Shown here piece after piece: positions 25,073 to 36,759 of a DNA stretch of 64,000 bases. Origin of the DNA: Gentiana macrophylla (taxonomy: Eukaryota; Streptophyta; Magnoliopsida; Gentianales; Gentianaceae); NCBI GenBank assembly GCA_026214975.1, contig CM047808.1, positions 10,938,267 through 11,002,266 on the forward strand. Direction: 5' to 3'. The stretch's first letter is position 1; the number at the start of each line of letters is the position of its first letter. Both the position numbers and the translations under genes were made by a program. Under the pieces are notes generated by a model. The model was not told the origin of the DNA and did no database searches. It saw only the letters and a list, made by a program, of their open reading frames with translations.

Positions 25073-25626
25073 TAATGTGCCTCATGTTGATTCTGTGTAG
25101 TAGTTGAAGGACATACTGTTTTTGGGACAGCACCAGCTCTTTAGTATCCCTATAAACCTCCATTCCAAGAAAGCTGGAAAGAGGACCAAGGTCTTTGAGA
25201 GGAAACCTCTTGTTCAGTAGACCAATGAACTTGCTGATGGCAGTGGCAGAATTCCCAGTGATAATAAAATCGTCAACATAGATAAGAACATACAGAATGA
25301 CAGACTGGTGATGAAAAATAAACAAGGAAATGTCTGAAACAGACTGGACAAAACCCCAAAGAAAAAGCTGAGACTTCAACTCATCAAACCAAGCCCTAGG
25401 TGCTTGCTTCAGGCCATAGAGAGCTCTTTTTAGGTGACAAACATGAGTAGGTTTGGAAGGGTCAACAAAGCCCTCAGGCTGGGGCATATATACAGATTCT
25501 TGTAATTTCCCATTCAAGAAGGCATTGTTAATGTCTACTTGTTGAATGGGCTAGTGAAAAGTGACTGCCATAGTCAATATGACTCTAATGGTGGAGGATT
25601 TTGCTACAGGACTAAAAGTCTCACAA
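25073..25626 (-). pseudogene. Copia RT fragment (right half of a split element)
   Basis: Minus-strand reading from about 25620: TFSPVAK, one in-frame stop, [39 protein letters not shown] and the catalytic YVDD (in [16 protein letters not shown]), ending at the TAATG junction where the frame continues at 15586. Everything before the RT start (gag, integrase) is missing: at 25626/25627 the sequence changes abruptly to the MADS copy 3 intron. It is therefore truncated at both ends. Confidence 0.85.
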
Positions 25627-26582
<956 letters not shown>

Positions 26583-27454
26583 GGTTGTTTGGTTGAATAT
26601 TCGTTCACTTGGCAAGACGAGAAGGGTTTCTTTTGTGGAGTGAATATTACGTGCAACTGTTATAGAATAGATAGTAGTGTAAAGGTTTGTAATTTTTAGA
26701 GATGAACAACATGCAATTTGTAGAAACATAAATCCAAAAGATGAACACATAACATGGAAACTTTATTCATATATTCATGATACTACAACAATAGAACAAA
26801 ATATGCAGAAAGCAAAATGTAAACGTGAAAACTTATTGTGACTGATGCGAGTTTAGAACTATGTCCTTAAGACATAATTGCCCCGCCTATGGTGCACACA
26901 GTTTATAGCAATATGTCTCCCAAGATACAGCAGTCTACCTTTCCGGGTTCTTGCACTTGAATGAGGAAAGCAACGAACTGATAGGGCCTTTGATTATCTC
27001 TGACAATGCAAGTTTTTGTGTTTATTTCTGCAAAGTGATGGCATGAAAAATGCTATGTTATTTTCATTCAGGGATGTTCTTTATATAGGCAGAGTATAGG
27101 ATGCAATGAACAGAAACATCTATTCAAAATTCACAACGCAGAGAAGGGTTGCTACTGTTGAAATTTTCAGTTTTGGAGGCAGTTGTTCTGTTGCTGGCCG
27201 AACAGGTATGACTGTTAAAACTGATGCCTGATTAATTCGAATAGATGCATATTTCCTATTGCATTTTCGTTGAGCTGGGTCAAAAAATTAATACTTATTG
27301 CATTTTCGTTGAGCTGGGCCAAAAAATTAATATTGGGCCAAGCCAAGCCCAAAGCCCAAAGCCCAAGCCCGAGCCGAACCGGCCGGCCAGCGGAGGTGCA
27401 AACCAACAAGCATCTAGGTCCCTCTCCTTCACAAAATTCTCTTGCCCCTACGGC
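26583..27454. other. Upstream side of MADS copy 3, mostly unassigned
   Basis: The first ~50 bp (GTTGAATATTCGTTCACTTGG) match the 5' leader of copy 2, then homology ends. A 40-bp tandem duplication (TTGCATTTTCGTTGAGCTGG) lies at about 27258-27337, followed by GCCCAAA repeats. No gene recognised. Confidence 0.5.
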
Positions 27455-27561
27455 CTTCTTATAAAGAGTGTCTAGCTCTCGTGAATCTTTGCAAAGTGGG
27501 GGTAATTGAGTTATTCCGAGAGAGCATGATATCCAGATTATAAGATACAATCGTTGATGTA
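27455..27561 (+). mobile_element. Copia LTR fragment, left part (split)
   Basis: Reverse complement of part of the 15587-17402 LTR (about 16740-16630), including CTTTGCAAAGTGGG and GAGAGAGCATGATATCCAG. The beginning of the LTR is missing. It continues at 38421 after the Gypsy-type insertion. Confidence 0.78.
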
Positions 27562-29032
27562 TGATGAGAGTCAAATTGACTGTCATTTACTGTGTAATTA
27601 CACCCCGTTTATACCTCGTTTTATATGTTTTCGGAGACATTTGGTTGTATTTTGATGTATTTACACATTGGTTATCATTTCGAGACCTAGGACGTAAAGT
27701 TTGGGATTCTCGGTCATTTTCGGTGTATTTACTATACTCTCAGTCACCCTAGTGTCCTATAGAGTTTACGTGGGGTATTTGTTATGATTTTGTATAGGTT
27801 AGGTGTTTTAGATGACCGGAATGTGAGATACGAGGATTGGAACGTGTGCCCGAAGCTTAAACGTTCAAACGGATCAAAACTAGTTGGTACTACAACCATA
27901 CATTCCATTGATCTGCTTTTTGATCCACCTTATATGCATTTTCTGGGCTGGACATCTTCATGAAAGTTGTAAAAATTTCATGAGCTTTCCAACACATCTT
28001 GAATCACTCAAATTGGAGGTCTACACACAATGTTATAGCTGGTTTACTGAGGGTGTGTCAGCTAGGCGCGTGCCTGAGAAATGCTAGGCGCACGCCTGGA
28101 AGTTAAATTGGTCCAGAAAGTTTCAGTCCGTGTTTTCAGCATCCTAGGCGTGCGCCTGCACTTTCCTAGGCGCACACCTAGCGTTCAGAACTCATTACAC
28201 ACTATAAATACCCCCATTTTGGATCTAGATTGGTTCTCCTTCTTCCCCAACTCGTTTTTCATCATTTTTCTGCGTTTTTCTTAGCTTAGATTAGATTTAT
28301 AGATATATTAGCTTAGTTTAGTTGTAGATCGTTGTAATCCGGAGGATCTCGGTGATAGCTTCACGCGTTATTGACGGGATTTCGCTCGGAGATTCGATTT
28401 TCTACGGCATAATATATTTGGTATTTCGTTTTCATTTCTTGTTCTTGCTTTTAATAATGTTTATGTTAACTTTATATTTGATTTCTTGTTATTAGCTTAG
28501 TATAATGAGTAGCTAATTTCCCGATAGTCGAGTTATGTGATAGTCTATGAAATCGAACCTTAGCTTGTTCTTGTGGCGTTCTTGATGTTTGATTGTTGAT
28601 TCTCAATGTTACCGTAGTTCTAGAACTTATTCTTATCACGTTTGTTAAATTGGCCATTTGATAATCGTATCACACGTATCATCTTTACACATGTATTTTG
28701 CGAGAGGATACGGGAGCCGGGGTTCTAGGATCACCCTGTAAAACCAACTGAGTTGCTCAGATTCGGTTTCATGTGTGAGGTTTTGTATCGACTTGTCAAG
28801 CGTTTCATGAATCGTAGACCGTGTGAGGTCAGTTAAATCCGGTCAGCGGACTGTTGAACCTGACATAGGAGGGTAGATTATTGAAATAATGTCTATTCTC
28901 AGAGCCAGGAAACGACACCCTGCTTGCTTGACATCGAGAACGTTTAGGTGAATCAAGAATACCTCGGGACTTAGCTAGGGTTTGTGAGTATTAGATTGGA
29001 TCAAAGATTGGACACTTAGAAAAGGCCGATCA
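27562..29032 (+). repeat. 5' LTR of the Gypsy-type derivative
   Basis: 1,471 bp, lacking about 210 bp that the 3' LTR carries near its end. It holds four near-palindromes of the TAGGCGYRYGCCT type at 28072-28177. Confidence 0.9.
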
Positions 29033-29039
29033 AGCTTTC

Positions 29040-29057
29040 TGGCGCCGTTGCCGGGGA
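29040..29057 (+). other. Primer binding site of the Gypsy-type element
   Basis: TGGCGCCGTTGCCGGGGA, seven bases after the 5' LTR: the Asp-tRNA-complementary site common in Athila/Tat elements. Confidence 0.88.
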
Positions 29058-29231
29058 ATCCGGTTGATAGCTTGTAAGTTAGTTAAGTTGTTAGGATTAG
29101 GTCATTTTTCTTATTTTTTATGTATAGTTTGTTTTTATTTTGTTGTTGTTGAAGTGTCACACCACCTACTCCGGTAGTGGTAGTGACAAGATTCTGTGAT
29201 TGTGTTCGTGTTGTTTCCCTGTTTGCAGATA

Positions 29232-29840
29232 ATGAATCCATACTACAATTACGGCTCCTATCCTTACCCATTCATATAGCACAATTACGGTGCTATGGGT
29301 TACCAAACACAACCATTTTATCAGTTCAACCCATACGCCGCATCTTATGGAAATGAGTGGGATAATGCCCCGAGTTACTTTGATCACCAGCTCGATACTC
29401 TTCCACATCTGCCTCAAGAATCAGAGACTTACACGGAGGAAATGATCCAAGATGAGATTCGAGAGTTTCGTAATGGCTAGACTACGATGCAAGCATCCAT
29501 ACGGAACTTGGAGCTAGCCATACGGAACTTGGGTCTTCAAGTAGATCAACTGATCGAGAGAAAGGAGGCTGAGAGGAGAGAATGTGAAAGTATGCTTGAA
29601 GTCACCCCGGAGGAATGCTACGAAGAGGGTATGGATCTTGTTTCTATTGAATCACCTATTCCATCTTTGTTTAGCCCTACTGTTATTCCTACGGGGTTGC
29701 ACTCTATCGAGTTTGTTGTTGATATTGAGCCTTATTGTTATTACTTGGTGCTAGAGTCGTTATTGGGTGGTATATGTTTTAGTTCGGGGAAAGTGAGTTC
29801 GTTGTTCTGTGCAATGGACTCATCGAACAAATCGTGGTAG
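29232..29840 (+). pseudogene. Gag-like reading frame of the Gypsy-type derivative, two TAG stops
   Basis: One frame of about 202 codons, interrupted only by TAG at 29277-29279 and 29478-29480. The first part is Tyr/Asn/Gly/Pro-rich (NPYYNYGSYPYPF, then HNYGAMGY). The middle holds a predicted coiled coil (RNLELAIRNLGLQ, then QLIERKEAERRECE). The C-terminal part is hydrophobic. Its position after the primer site fits a shortened gag as seen in non-autonomous Athila/Tat derivatives, but I recognise no specific gag motif or zinc knuckle. It may be a decayed structural protein or chance coding. Confidence 0.5.
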
Positions 29841-30027
29841 TGGGGATTGAGCCCCATGTTTTTTGAATTTCACTTTCAGGGGGTGCTCAATTCCTACGAT
29901 TTTGCTAGGGAGAAGCAACGGTTTGCTCTCCTTTGGTATAGCTATCCTCGACATAGTTCGGGGTAGAAAGTCGAGCTGAGGACTTCAAACTCGGAATGTT
30001 TTTTTATTGCTATTCCTTTCCCCTCGT
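29841..30027 (+). other. Non-coding interior of the Gypsy-type derivative, left part
   Basis: No coding signature. It includes the target duplication CTCGT (30023-30027) of the copia insertion. Confidence 0.6.
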
Positions 30028-30346
30028 TGAAGAGAGTTTGAGAAAGTAAATAATACTTGAGTAAACTTCAACTTAGTTTATTCATTGATTGAACAAGAGT
30101 ATAAATAGATACACCTTTAATAAAGTAAACTAGCTATGCTATGGATAGTAATTAGGGCGGCCAACTTGAGTATCTATATGGGCGGCTAGAGCTTAGAACC
30201 CAATAAAGTAAAAAAGTTATGATAAGTGACATATTAATTATTTATATAATATAATTAATATGTCATGTGTACAAAGAATAAATAATGTGCACAAATGTGC
30301 ACAAGTGTTACACAAGAGTGCTAAAAATGCTAATAATATTTCAACA
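30028..30346 (-). repeat. 3' LTR of the young copia element
   Basis: 319 bp. The minus-strand sequence just before it (GAGGGGGGG at about 30347-30355) is the polypurine tract. Confidence 0.93.
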
Positions 30347-30353
30347 CCCCCCC

Positions 30354-30977
30354 TCAAGCTGGGTTGTATATGTTGATACAGCCAAGTTTGCTACTTAGTC
30401 TGCTGAACATAAGAGGTGGAATAGCCTTGGTGAGAATGTCAGCATTCTGGTCTGCTGAGGGAACATACTGAAGTTGAATGATCTTGGCATCAATCTTCTC
30501 CTTCAGGAAGTGTCTGTCAATGTCCACATGTTTGGTTTTGTCATGATGAACTGGATCCTCTCGCCATGCATAATCTTGAATTATTATCACAAAGAGTGTG
30601 ATAGAGTTCTTTGAGTAAATTTTGAAGTTCGATGAAAGTACTCTTTTGAGCCAAAGAGCTTCACAAATACCCAAAACAAGTGCCCTGAGTTCAGCTTCAG
30701 CACTGCTTCTAGAGACAGTAGGTTGTTTCTTGCTCCTCCAGGTGACAAGATTGCCCCATACATAAGAGCGTGCTTTGTGTAGTAGACCTTACATCTATGT
30801 GGCAACCAGCCCAATCAAGATCAGATAAACCTTGATAGATCTCTCAAAGAGACTTGATGAAGTGCAAGCCTTGTCCAGAGAGTGGATTTCAAGTACCTCG
30901 ATGATTCTGCTCACAACATCCCAATGTTGCTCAAGAGGGCAATGCATGAATTGGCTCACCAGGTGACCCATATGCAA
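30354..30977 (-). pseudogene. Copia RNase H, frameshifted
   Basis: Pieces in three frames: GHLVSQFMHCPLEQHWD, then ICEALWLKRVL, and HVDIDRHFLKEKIDAKI with ADILTKAIPPL near the end. These are the copia RNase H landmarks in the right order, followed by the polypurine tract. Confidence 0.8.
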
Positions 30978-31074
30978 TATCGGGTCTTGTATGGGACGAG
31001 ATAAATGAGTTTCCTACAAGTCTCTCGATATTGATCCTTCCCGACAAAGAATGTTGCCATGCAAACAGGTATTA

Positions 31075-31926
31075 CTAGGGTCTCACTCTGGGATACAACG
31101 AGTTTGCATCCCAAAGATGCCCTTTTCCTTCAAAGAGATCCAGTACATACTTCCTTTGAGAGACTGAAATGCCTTTACTGTTTCTAGCTATTTCCATACC
31201 AAGAAAGTATTTTAGGTAGCCCAGATCTTTAACTTGGAATACCTTGGCCAGTAGAGTCTTCAAATGTTGGATCTCAGTAGAGTCATCTCCAGTAAGGATG
31301 ATATCATCCACATATACAATAAGAATAGACCTTCTCTGGTTAGTTGTCTTGATAAACATAGTGTGATCAGAGTTGCATTGATGATATCCAGCAGCTTTAA
31401 CCACAGTAGTGAGTTTTCCAAACCAGGCTCTGGGGGATTGCTTCAGGCCATATAGAGATTTCCTGAGTTTGCATACCTTGCCTTGAGTGTGGGGATTGAC
31501 AAAACCAGGAGGTACATTCATGTAGACCTCCTCAGTAAGGTCACCATTGAGAAAAGCATTTTTGATATCCAATTGGTGAAGAGGCCAGTCAAGTTGGACA
31601 GCTAGAGAAATCAGTACCCTGACAGTGTTAAGCTTTGCTACTGGTGCAAAAGTTTCTGTATAGTCAATGCCATAAGTTTGAGTGAACCCTCTAGCCACTA
31701 GTCTGGCTTTATACTTGTCAATTGTACCATCAGCATTGTATTTTATGGTGAATAACCATCTACAACTGACTGTCTTCTTGCCTTTGGGGAGAGTTGTGAG
31801 GTCCCAAGTATGATTATCCAGGAGTGCAGTCATCTCTGTTTTAACAGCAGCCTTCCACTTATCATTTTGAAGGGCCTCCTGAATATTTTTAGGAATAGAG
31901 TGAGAGTCCAGGTCCTGTGTAAACAT
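31075..31926 (-). CDS. Copia reverse transcriptase, intact 283-codon frame
   Basis: Covers the whole RT domain: ALQNDKWKAAVKTEMTAL, VARGFTQTYGIDYTETFAPV, DIKNAFLNGDLTEEVYM, LYGLKQSPRAWF and the catalytic YVDD (LIVYVDDIILTGDDS), ending with LGYLKYFLGMEIARN. It makes the cDNA copy of the element in the virus-like particle. It is the only pol domain open from end to end, consistent with a recent insertion. The Met at 31926 is internal to the polyprotein, not a true start. Confidence 0.88.
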   Translation of the reverse strand: MFTQDLDSHSIPKNIQEALQNDKWKAAVKTEMTALLDNHTWDLTTLPKGKKTVSCRWLFTIKYNADGTIDKYKARLVARGFTQTYGIDYTETFAPVAKLNTVRVLISLAVQLDWPLHQLDIKNAFLNGDLTEEVYMNVPPGFVNPHTQGKVCKLRKSLYGLKQSPRAWFGKLTTVVKAAGYHQCNSDHTMFIKTTNQRRSILIVYVDDIILTGDDSTEIQHLKTLLAKVFQVKDLGYLKYFLGMEIARNSKGISVSQRKYVLDLFEGKGHLWDANSLYPRVRP

Positions 31927-32385
31927 GGCAAATGCAGGAGATAATTGGTCATAAGATAAATAAGTATGAATAGAATGATTGGTGCATGATCTTTTCCCTT
32001 TCCTTAGAGCAATAGGTCTGTCATCAACGTCGGCCAGTCAGTCTGAGAATCGATGGTGTCTTTGGGTTCAACAGATTCGAATCGAGTGAGGTCTTTGAGG
32101 TCCAGTGGGCTCTGGTCGATGGGGTGTTGAGGTTCGATCTGCTTGAGTCTCGATGAGTTCTTTGAGGTTAAGAGTTTCTTTGAGGAGCGGATTTAGATCA
32201 ATTTCAATCGAGTTTCCATCGATGGATCGCTTGATGAGACTTGCTGTAGTAGGGAGTCCTTTCAAAGAATTTTACATCCATAGAGTTGTAAAATTTCTTT
32301 TCAGTAGGTGAATAGCATTTGTAACCTTTCTGTCCTTAGCATACCCTAGGAAAATGCACTTGTGAGCTTTGGGATCAAGTTTGCT
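31927..32385 (-). other. Copia linker between integrase and RT
   Basis: Low-conservation linker region of the young copia element. Only short frames are visible and no domain motif. Confidence 0.6.
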
Positions 32386-33056
32386 TCATGTTGGGCATGG
32401 ATATAAACAAACACAAGACAACCAAAGATTTTTGGAGGCAATTGGGCAATAAGATGAGGCGAGGAGTGTGTGGTCGGCGAGGTTTGGATAGGAGTCTTGA
32501 AACCTAACACTCTGCTGGGAAGCTTTGTTGATTAAATATGTGGCGATCATTATAGCTTCACCCCACATATATTTTGGAACATTTGTAGTGAACATGATTG
32601 ATCTAGCCATTTCAGTAGTGCTGTTCTTTCTCTCGAAGAACTCCATTTTGCTTGAGGTGTCTCAACACAACTCTTGATATGGACAATTCCTTTATTCATT
32701 AAGAAATCACTGAGATTAGACTCATAATATTCAAGAGCATTGTCGGTCTTCAAAATTTTAATCTTAGTGTCAAAGCGAGTAGAGACCATGTTGTAAAACT
32801 CTTGAAAGATGGATCCAACTTCAAATTTATCTTTCATTAAAAATAACCAAGTGGTTCTCGTGTGGTCATCTATGAAGGTGACAAACCACCTCTTACTGTT
32901 ATACTTTTCACTCTTGAGGTCCCCATACATCACTTTGTGAATTAAGGTGAAAGGTGTGGATGGGAGGTGAGGTAATTTAGTATACACAGATTTGGTGAGT
33001 TTGGCAAATTGACAAATATCACATTGAAGATCATTAAGATTACATCCTTTAAACAA
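32386..33056 (-). pseudogene. Copia integrase, frameshifted
   Basis: CDICQFAKLTKSVYTKLP is the zinc-binding tail. WFVTFIDDHTRTTWLFLMK and LKTDNALEY hold catalytic Asp-region motifs. The block with the catalytic Glu (RKNSTTEMARSIMF) and the following MWGEAIMIATYLINK are in a second frame that overlaps at 32550-32646. A frame change therefore lies in the core domain. Confidence 0.8.
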
Positions 33057-33436
33057 TTATGGAATTAAAGATTTCAAATAACCAAAACTTGGATGTCCTA
33101 GCCTATAATGCCATAACATGATATTGTCTAGGTTCGAGTGCAGTTGTTTGAGGCGATTCGGTCTTGATCTTACGTCTTGGCGGGGTTGATTACAAACAGT
33201 CCTGAGCATGGTTTAGCTTGACCAATCACTTCCTGTGAAGAAAGATCCTGGAATGTGCACTGATCCTTATCAAAAACAACAGTCCAATTCAGATCTTTAG
33301 TGAGTTTCTTGATGAGATATAAGGTTACAATCTAACTTTGGAACAAATAAGACACCTTGTAGATATATCTCGATTAGTAAGTTTAACTTTCCCAACACCT
33401 TTTGCATAAGACACGAAACCATCAAAAATCTTAATT

Positions 33437-33646
33437 TCAGTGAATTTGGGTGCATGGCATATAGTGGGTAATGAGGTTTTTATTACCAGTCATGTGGGAA
33501 GAAGCCCCAGAATCAACAATCCAAGTCTCATTACTAAGAGGTGAGCGGAATATACCTGTTTTAGCATGAGTGGCCATTTCAGTAGAGGAGCTACCCTCCT
33601 GATGCTGAGCAACAAAGGCTTTAAAGCGACAAGAACGAGCATTCAC
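33437..33646 (-). pseudogene. Copia protease region
   Basis: Contains TWIVDSGASSHMTGNK, the aspartic protease active site (DSGA) of copia polyproteins, in a frame separate from gag and integrase. It would cleave the polyprotein if the frame were continuous. Confidence 0.75.
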
Positions 33647-34568
33647 CGGTCATTCTCCTCGTCACTGACAAGCCTTCCTTGATTTTCCCTGGTTGGTTTT
33701 GAGGGTTTAGAGGGATTAGGCTTGCCATGAAGCTTCCAGCAATTGTCCTTGGTGTGATTTGTGCGTTTGCAGTGATCACAGAACAACCTTCCAGTTTTCT
33801 CAGCAGGTTTCCTGTAAGTTCCAGTAACCTCAGCAGCCTTCACGACATTCGATGAGGCGTACCTTGATGGGTTATCGGCGGGGTGTTCAAAGACATGACT
33901 TTCCTCCTGCTTTCTTCATGTTTGACCTCAGCAAACATGGATTTGAGATTTGGGAGAGGTTTTGTGGCAAGAATTCTCCCTCTAACATCATCAAGAGCAG
34001 GGTTCAGTCCAGTGAGGAATTTGAAGACTCTTTTCTTTTCTATGATGTCCTTATAGAGGGCAGCATCCTTAACATCATTCCAGGGGTGAGTTTCCAGCAT
34101 ATCTAAGTGTTGCCATGCCTTAGATAGTTGATTGAAGTATTGAGTTACAGACATATCCCCTTGTCTGCAGTTTTGAATTTGAGCTTCAAGTTCGTACACT
34201 TCTGATGTATTGTCTTTCTTGGAGTAAAGATCTCTGGCATTGTCCCAGATTTCTTTTGCAGTATCATACATCATAAAGTTCTCACTGATCTCTTTTGTCA
34301 TTGATCTTGTGAGAATGGTCATGACTTGATTATTAGCAGTGTCCCATGCTTCAAATCCTGGGTCATCTTCAGCAGGGGCAGGTTTAGAGCCGGACAGGTA
34401 TCCCATCTTACCTTGTCCTGAGATGTACATTTTCATAGATCTTGACCACAGCAAGTAGTTGTTGCCATCAAGTCTATGATTTGTATAAGAAGAAGATTCA
34501 GTGACCCCAGCCTGCTGAGGCAGCTGGGAGTCTACTGATGAAGATGAACTGTCAGTTACAGTAGACAT
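33643..34568 (-). CDS. Copia gag polyprotein with CCHC knuckle (frame change near 33860)
   Basis: Starts MSTVTDSSSSSVDSQLPQQA at 34568. The gag domain follows: LDGNNYLLWSRSMKMYI, AWDTANNQVMTILTRSM, and EIWDNARDLYSKKDNTSEVY with EAQIQNCRQGDMSVTQYF, the UBN2-type gag seen in plant copia elements. The frame ends at 33840, but a neighbouring frame continues with the nucleocapsid knuckle CDHCKRTNHTKDNC (33843-33643), so one single-base indel lies between. Gag forms the particle that packages element RNA. The start is the first Met after the 5' LTR and primer site. Confidence 0.82.
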
Positions 34569-34620
34569 TTTTGGAATAACAAAACACTGAGTTGCAGCGG
34601 ATTTTAGAACTCAGTAGCTT

Positions 34621-34633
34621 GTCTCTGATACCA
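34621..34633 (-). other. Primer binding site of the young copia element
   Basis: TGGTATCAGAGAC on the minus strand, directly abutting the 5' LTR; initiator Met tRNA type. Confidence 0.9.
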
Positions 34634-34952
34634 TGAAGAGAGTTTGAGAAAGTAAATAATACTTGAGTAAACTTCAACTTAGTTTATTCATTGATTGAAC
34701 AAGAGTATAAATAGATACACCTTTAATAAAGTAAACTAGCTATGCTATGGATAGTAATTAGGGCGGCCAACTTGAGTATCTATATGGGCGGCTAGAGCTT
34801 AGAACCCAATAAAGTAGAAAAGTTATGATAAGTGACATATTAATTATTTATATAATATAATTAATATGTCATGTGTACAAAGAATAAATAATGTGCACAA
34901 ATGTGCACAAGTGTTACACAAGAGTGCTAAAAATGCTAATAATATTTCAACA
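34634..34952 (-). repeat. 5' LTR of the young copia element
   Basis: 319 bp, one difference from 30028-30346. It is followed on the minus strand by primer site TGGTATCAGAGAC (34633-34621). Confidence 0.93.
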
Positions 34953-36742
34953 CTCGTGTTTCACTGTATTTCTTTTGTGTGTATTATGATACTTCGAGTA
35001 AGTTTTGTTGTAATATAACCCGAAGAAGTGTGTATTAGGGGGGTTAGTGTGGTGTTTTTGGTTTTGATGAGTTGTGGTAATCCGGGTAGTTTCATTGTGT
35101 TATACTCCATACTTGTACACCTTTGGTGTTGGTTGTGTATATTTTATAAGTACAGTTACCCTGGGAGTTCATTTTATGGATGCCACATGATTGTACTCGT
35201 GCCTTTTCCGGTTGTAAGCAAATTTTTCTACCCTTATCATTCGTGTTTGGTTTTAAAGTAGGGGGTGGTTGGTTTAGCTTCAATGTTTTCTTTTCATGTC
35301 GAACGAGTTATACTTAGATAGAAAGTGCCACACATTGGGAACTACCCGGGGAAGAGTTAGGAACAGGAGCAAGAAGAAGCGAGAACCGCTTAAATAGAGG
35401 AATCGATTGTATTTCGTCCTTTGTTCCCCATAGCAACTGGGGATCAAAAAGCACCAAATTTGACACATGTTGCATATTCAGGCTGTCGGAAATATTAGAT
35501 TTCATTGCATTGCTACCCCTTTGGTGTAAATGAATCGGTTTTTAGAAATTTGGATGCCTTTGACATTGGTTTTGATACATTGAGCCTTTTGATATTTTTT
35601 TTGATTGAACATATAGTGATTATACGAATGCATTTCATTTGAGTTGGGATATTTTATTGAGAATGGAATGGTTCTATCACGTTAGCTTCGACTTCACGAA
35701 TCACCTTGACTAGTGAACGATTATGGTAGTTATTAATGACCCGGTTACCTAGAACTTATATGAGTAACTTCGAGGCGAAATAGAAAGGTCGTCGTTGTTA
35801 GGTACGGGATGACGGTTTTGGCATTTATTTTGACCCGATCAGAGCCAAAGGCCAACCTAAACGTTTAATCCACTATTACCCCTCTAAGCCTTTTGTAGGG
35901 TGGTTAGACCGCCACCCGAACTAGCCTTTCGTGTTACTAACCCGTGAAAATCGATGTCCCTAACATTATTTCGGTCTACATATCCTTGACTACCTTGCAA
36001 TTGAGCTTGTTCATTCCGCATATTTTTACGATGTTGTGAGGTATTGTTGAGACGTAAGTAATTGTATGAAGTCGTGATTTACGAGCTATTCAGAATGAGG
36101 AGTGTAGCAATGTGTAGGTTCCAGTTTTGTTCGGAATTTTGATGTATAGTGTCCTATTTTCATAATTCGATCTTGTATAGTTTGTTCTTTCAATTGAAGT
36201 TTGTCCACTTTGATATAAGTCCAAAGTGGACTAAATTGTTGTGTAGTTTTGTATATTATGAAGTTGAAGTTAGGTTTTGGATGTCCGGAGTGTAAATAGT
36301 CGGAAAGATTGAAGACAAAGTGATAGCCGAGTTTTGTATTTATATCTCGGTCAAAGCTCTTTTGCACCTTCTTTTTCTATTTTATCGTAAATATCCTTTT
36401 GTAGCCCTAACCCTAGCCTAACATTATAACCCTTCAAGTCCTGCTCGACCGTACTAGACTTTGATTGACCTCGATTAGTGGAGATGTTTACGAAGTATAA
36501 GCCTATGGTGTAGCCTCGGTATGTTATACGTCTATAATCTATACCGGTCATAGGTGACGAATGATGAAGAAGCTATACACACACACATTCTTTTCTCAAT
36601 ACAAGGTTGAACTTAAATCCTTTGTATTTGTGTCAATTACTTGTGTTTTACCATTTCAATTCTTATAGACTAGATGTATGATTTCAATGTTGACTCCATC
36701 TTTATTTTTGAATCGCTCGTATTTGCTTGAGGGTGAGCAAAC
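34953..36742 (+). other. Non-coding interior of the Gypsy-type derivative, right part
   Basis: Starts with CTCGT (34953-34957), the second copy of the copia target duplication. About 1.8 kb with only short unrelated frames and no pol motif that I can see. Confidence 0.6.
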
Positions 36743-36759
36743 GCTAAGTAGGGGGTAGT
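36743..36759 (+). other. Polypurine tract of the Gypsy-type element
   Basis: GCTAAGTAGGGGGTAGT directly before the 3' LTR start TGATGAGAG. Confidence 0.8.

Larger units (their letters stand above)
30028..34952 (-). mobile_element. Young Ty1/copia retrotransposon, target duplication CTCGT
   Basis: 4.9 kb with two 319-bp LTRs (30028-30346 and 34634-34952), termini TGAAG...TCAACA, flanked by CTCGT at 30023-30027 and 34953-34957. By eye the two LTRs differ at one position only (A/G in AAAGTARAAAAG), so insertion is recent. On the minus strand: primer site, gag, CCHC, protease, integrase, RT, RNase H, polypurine tract. RT is open over 283 codons but gag, protease, integrase and RNase H are separated by single-base frame changes. 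Either the copy died quickly or the assembly has indel errors. Confidence 0.94.
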
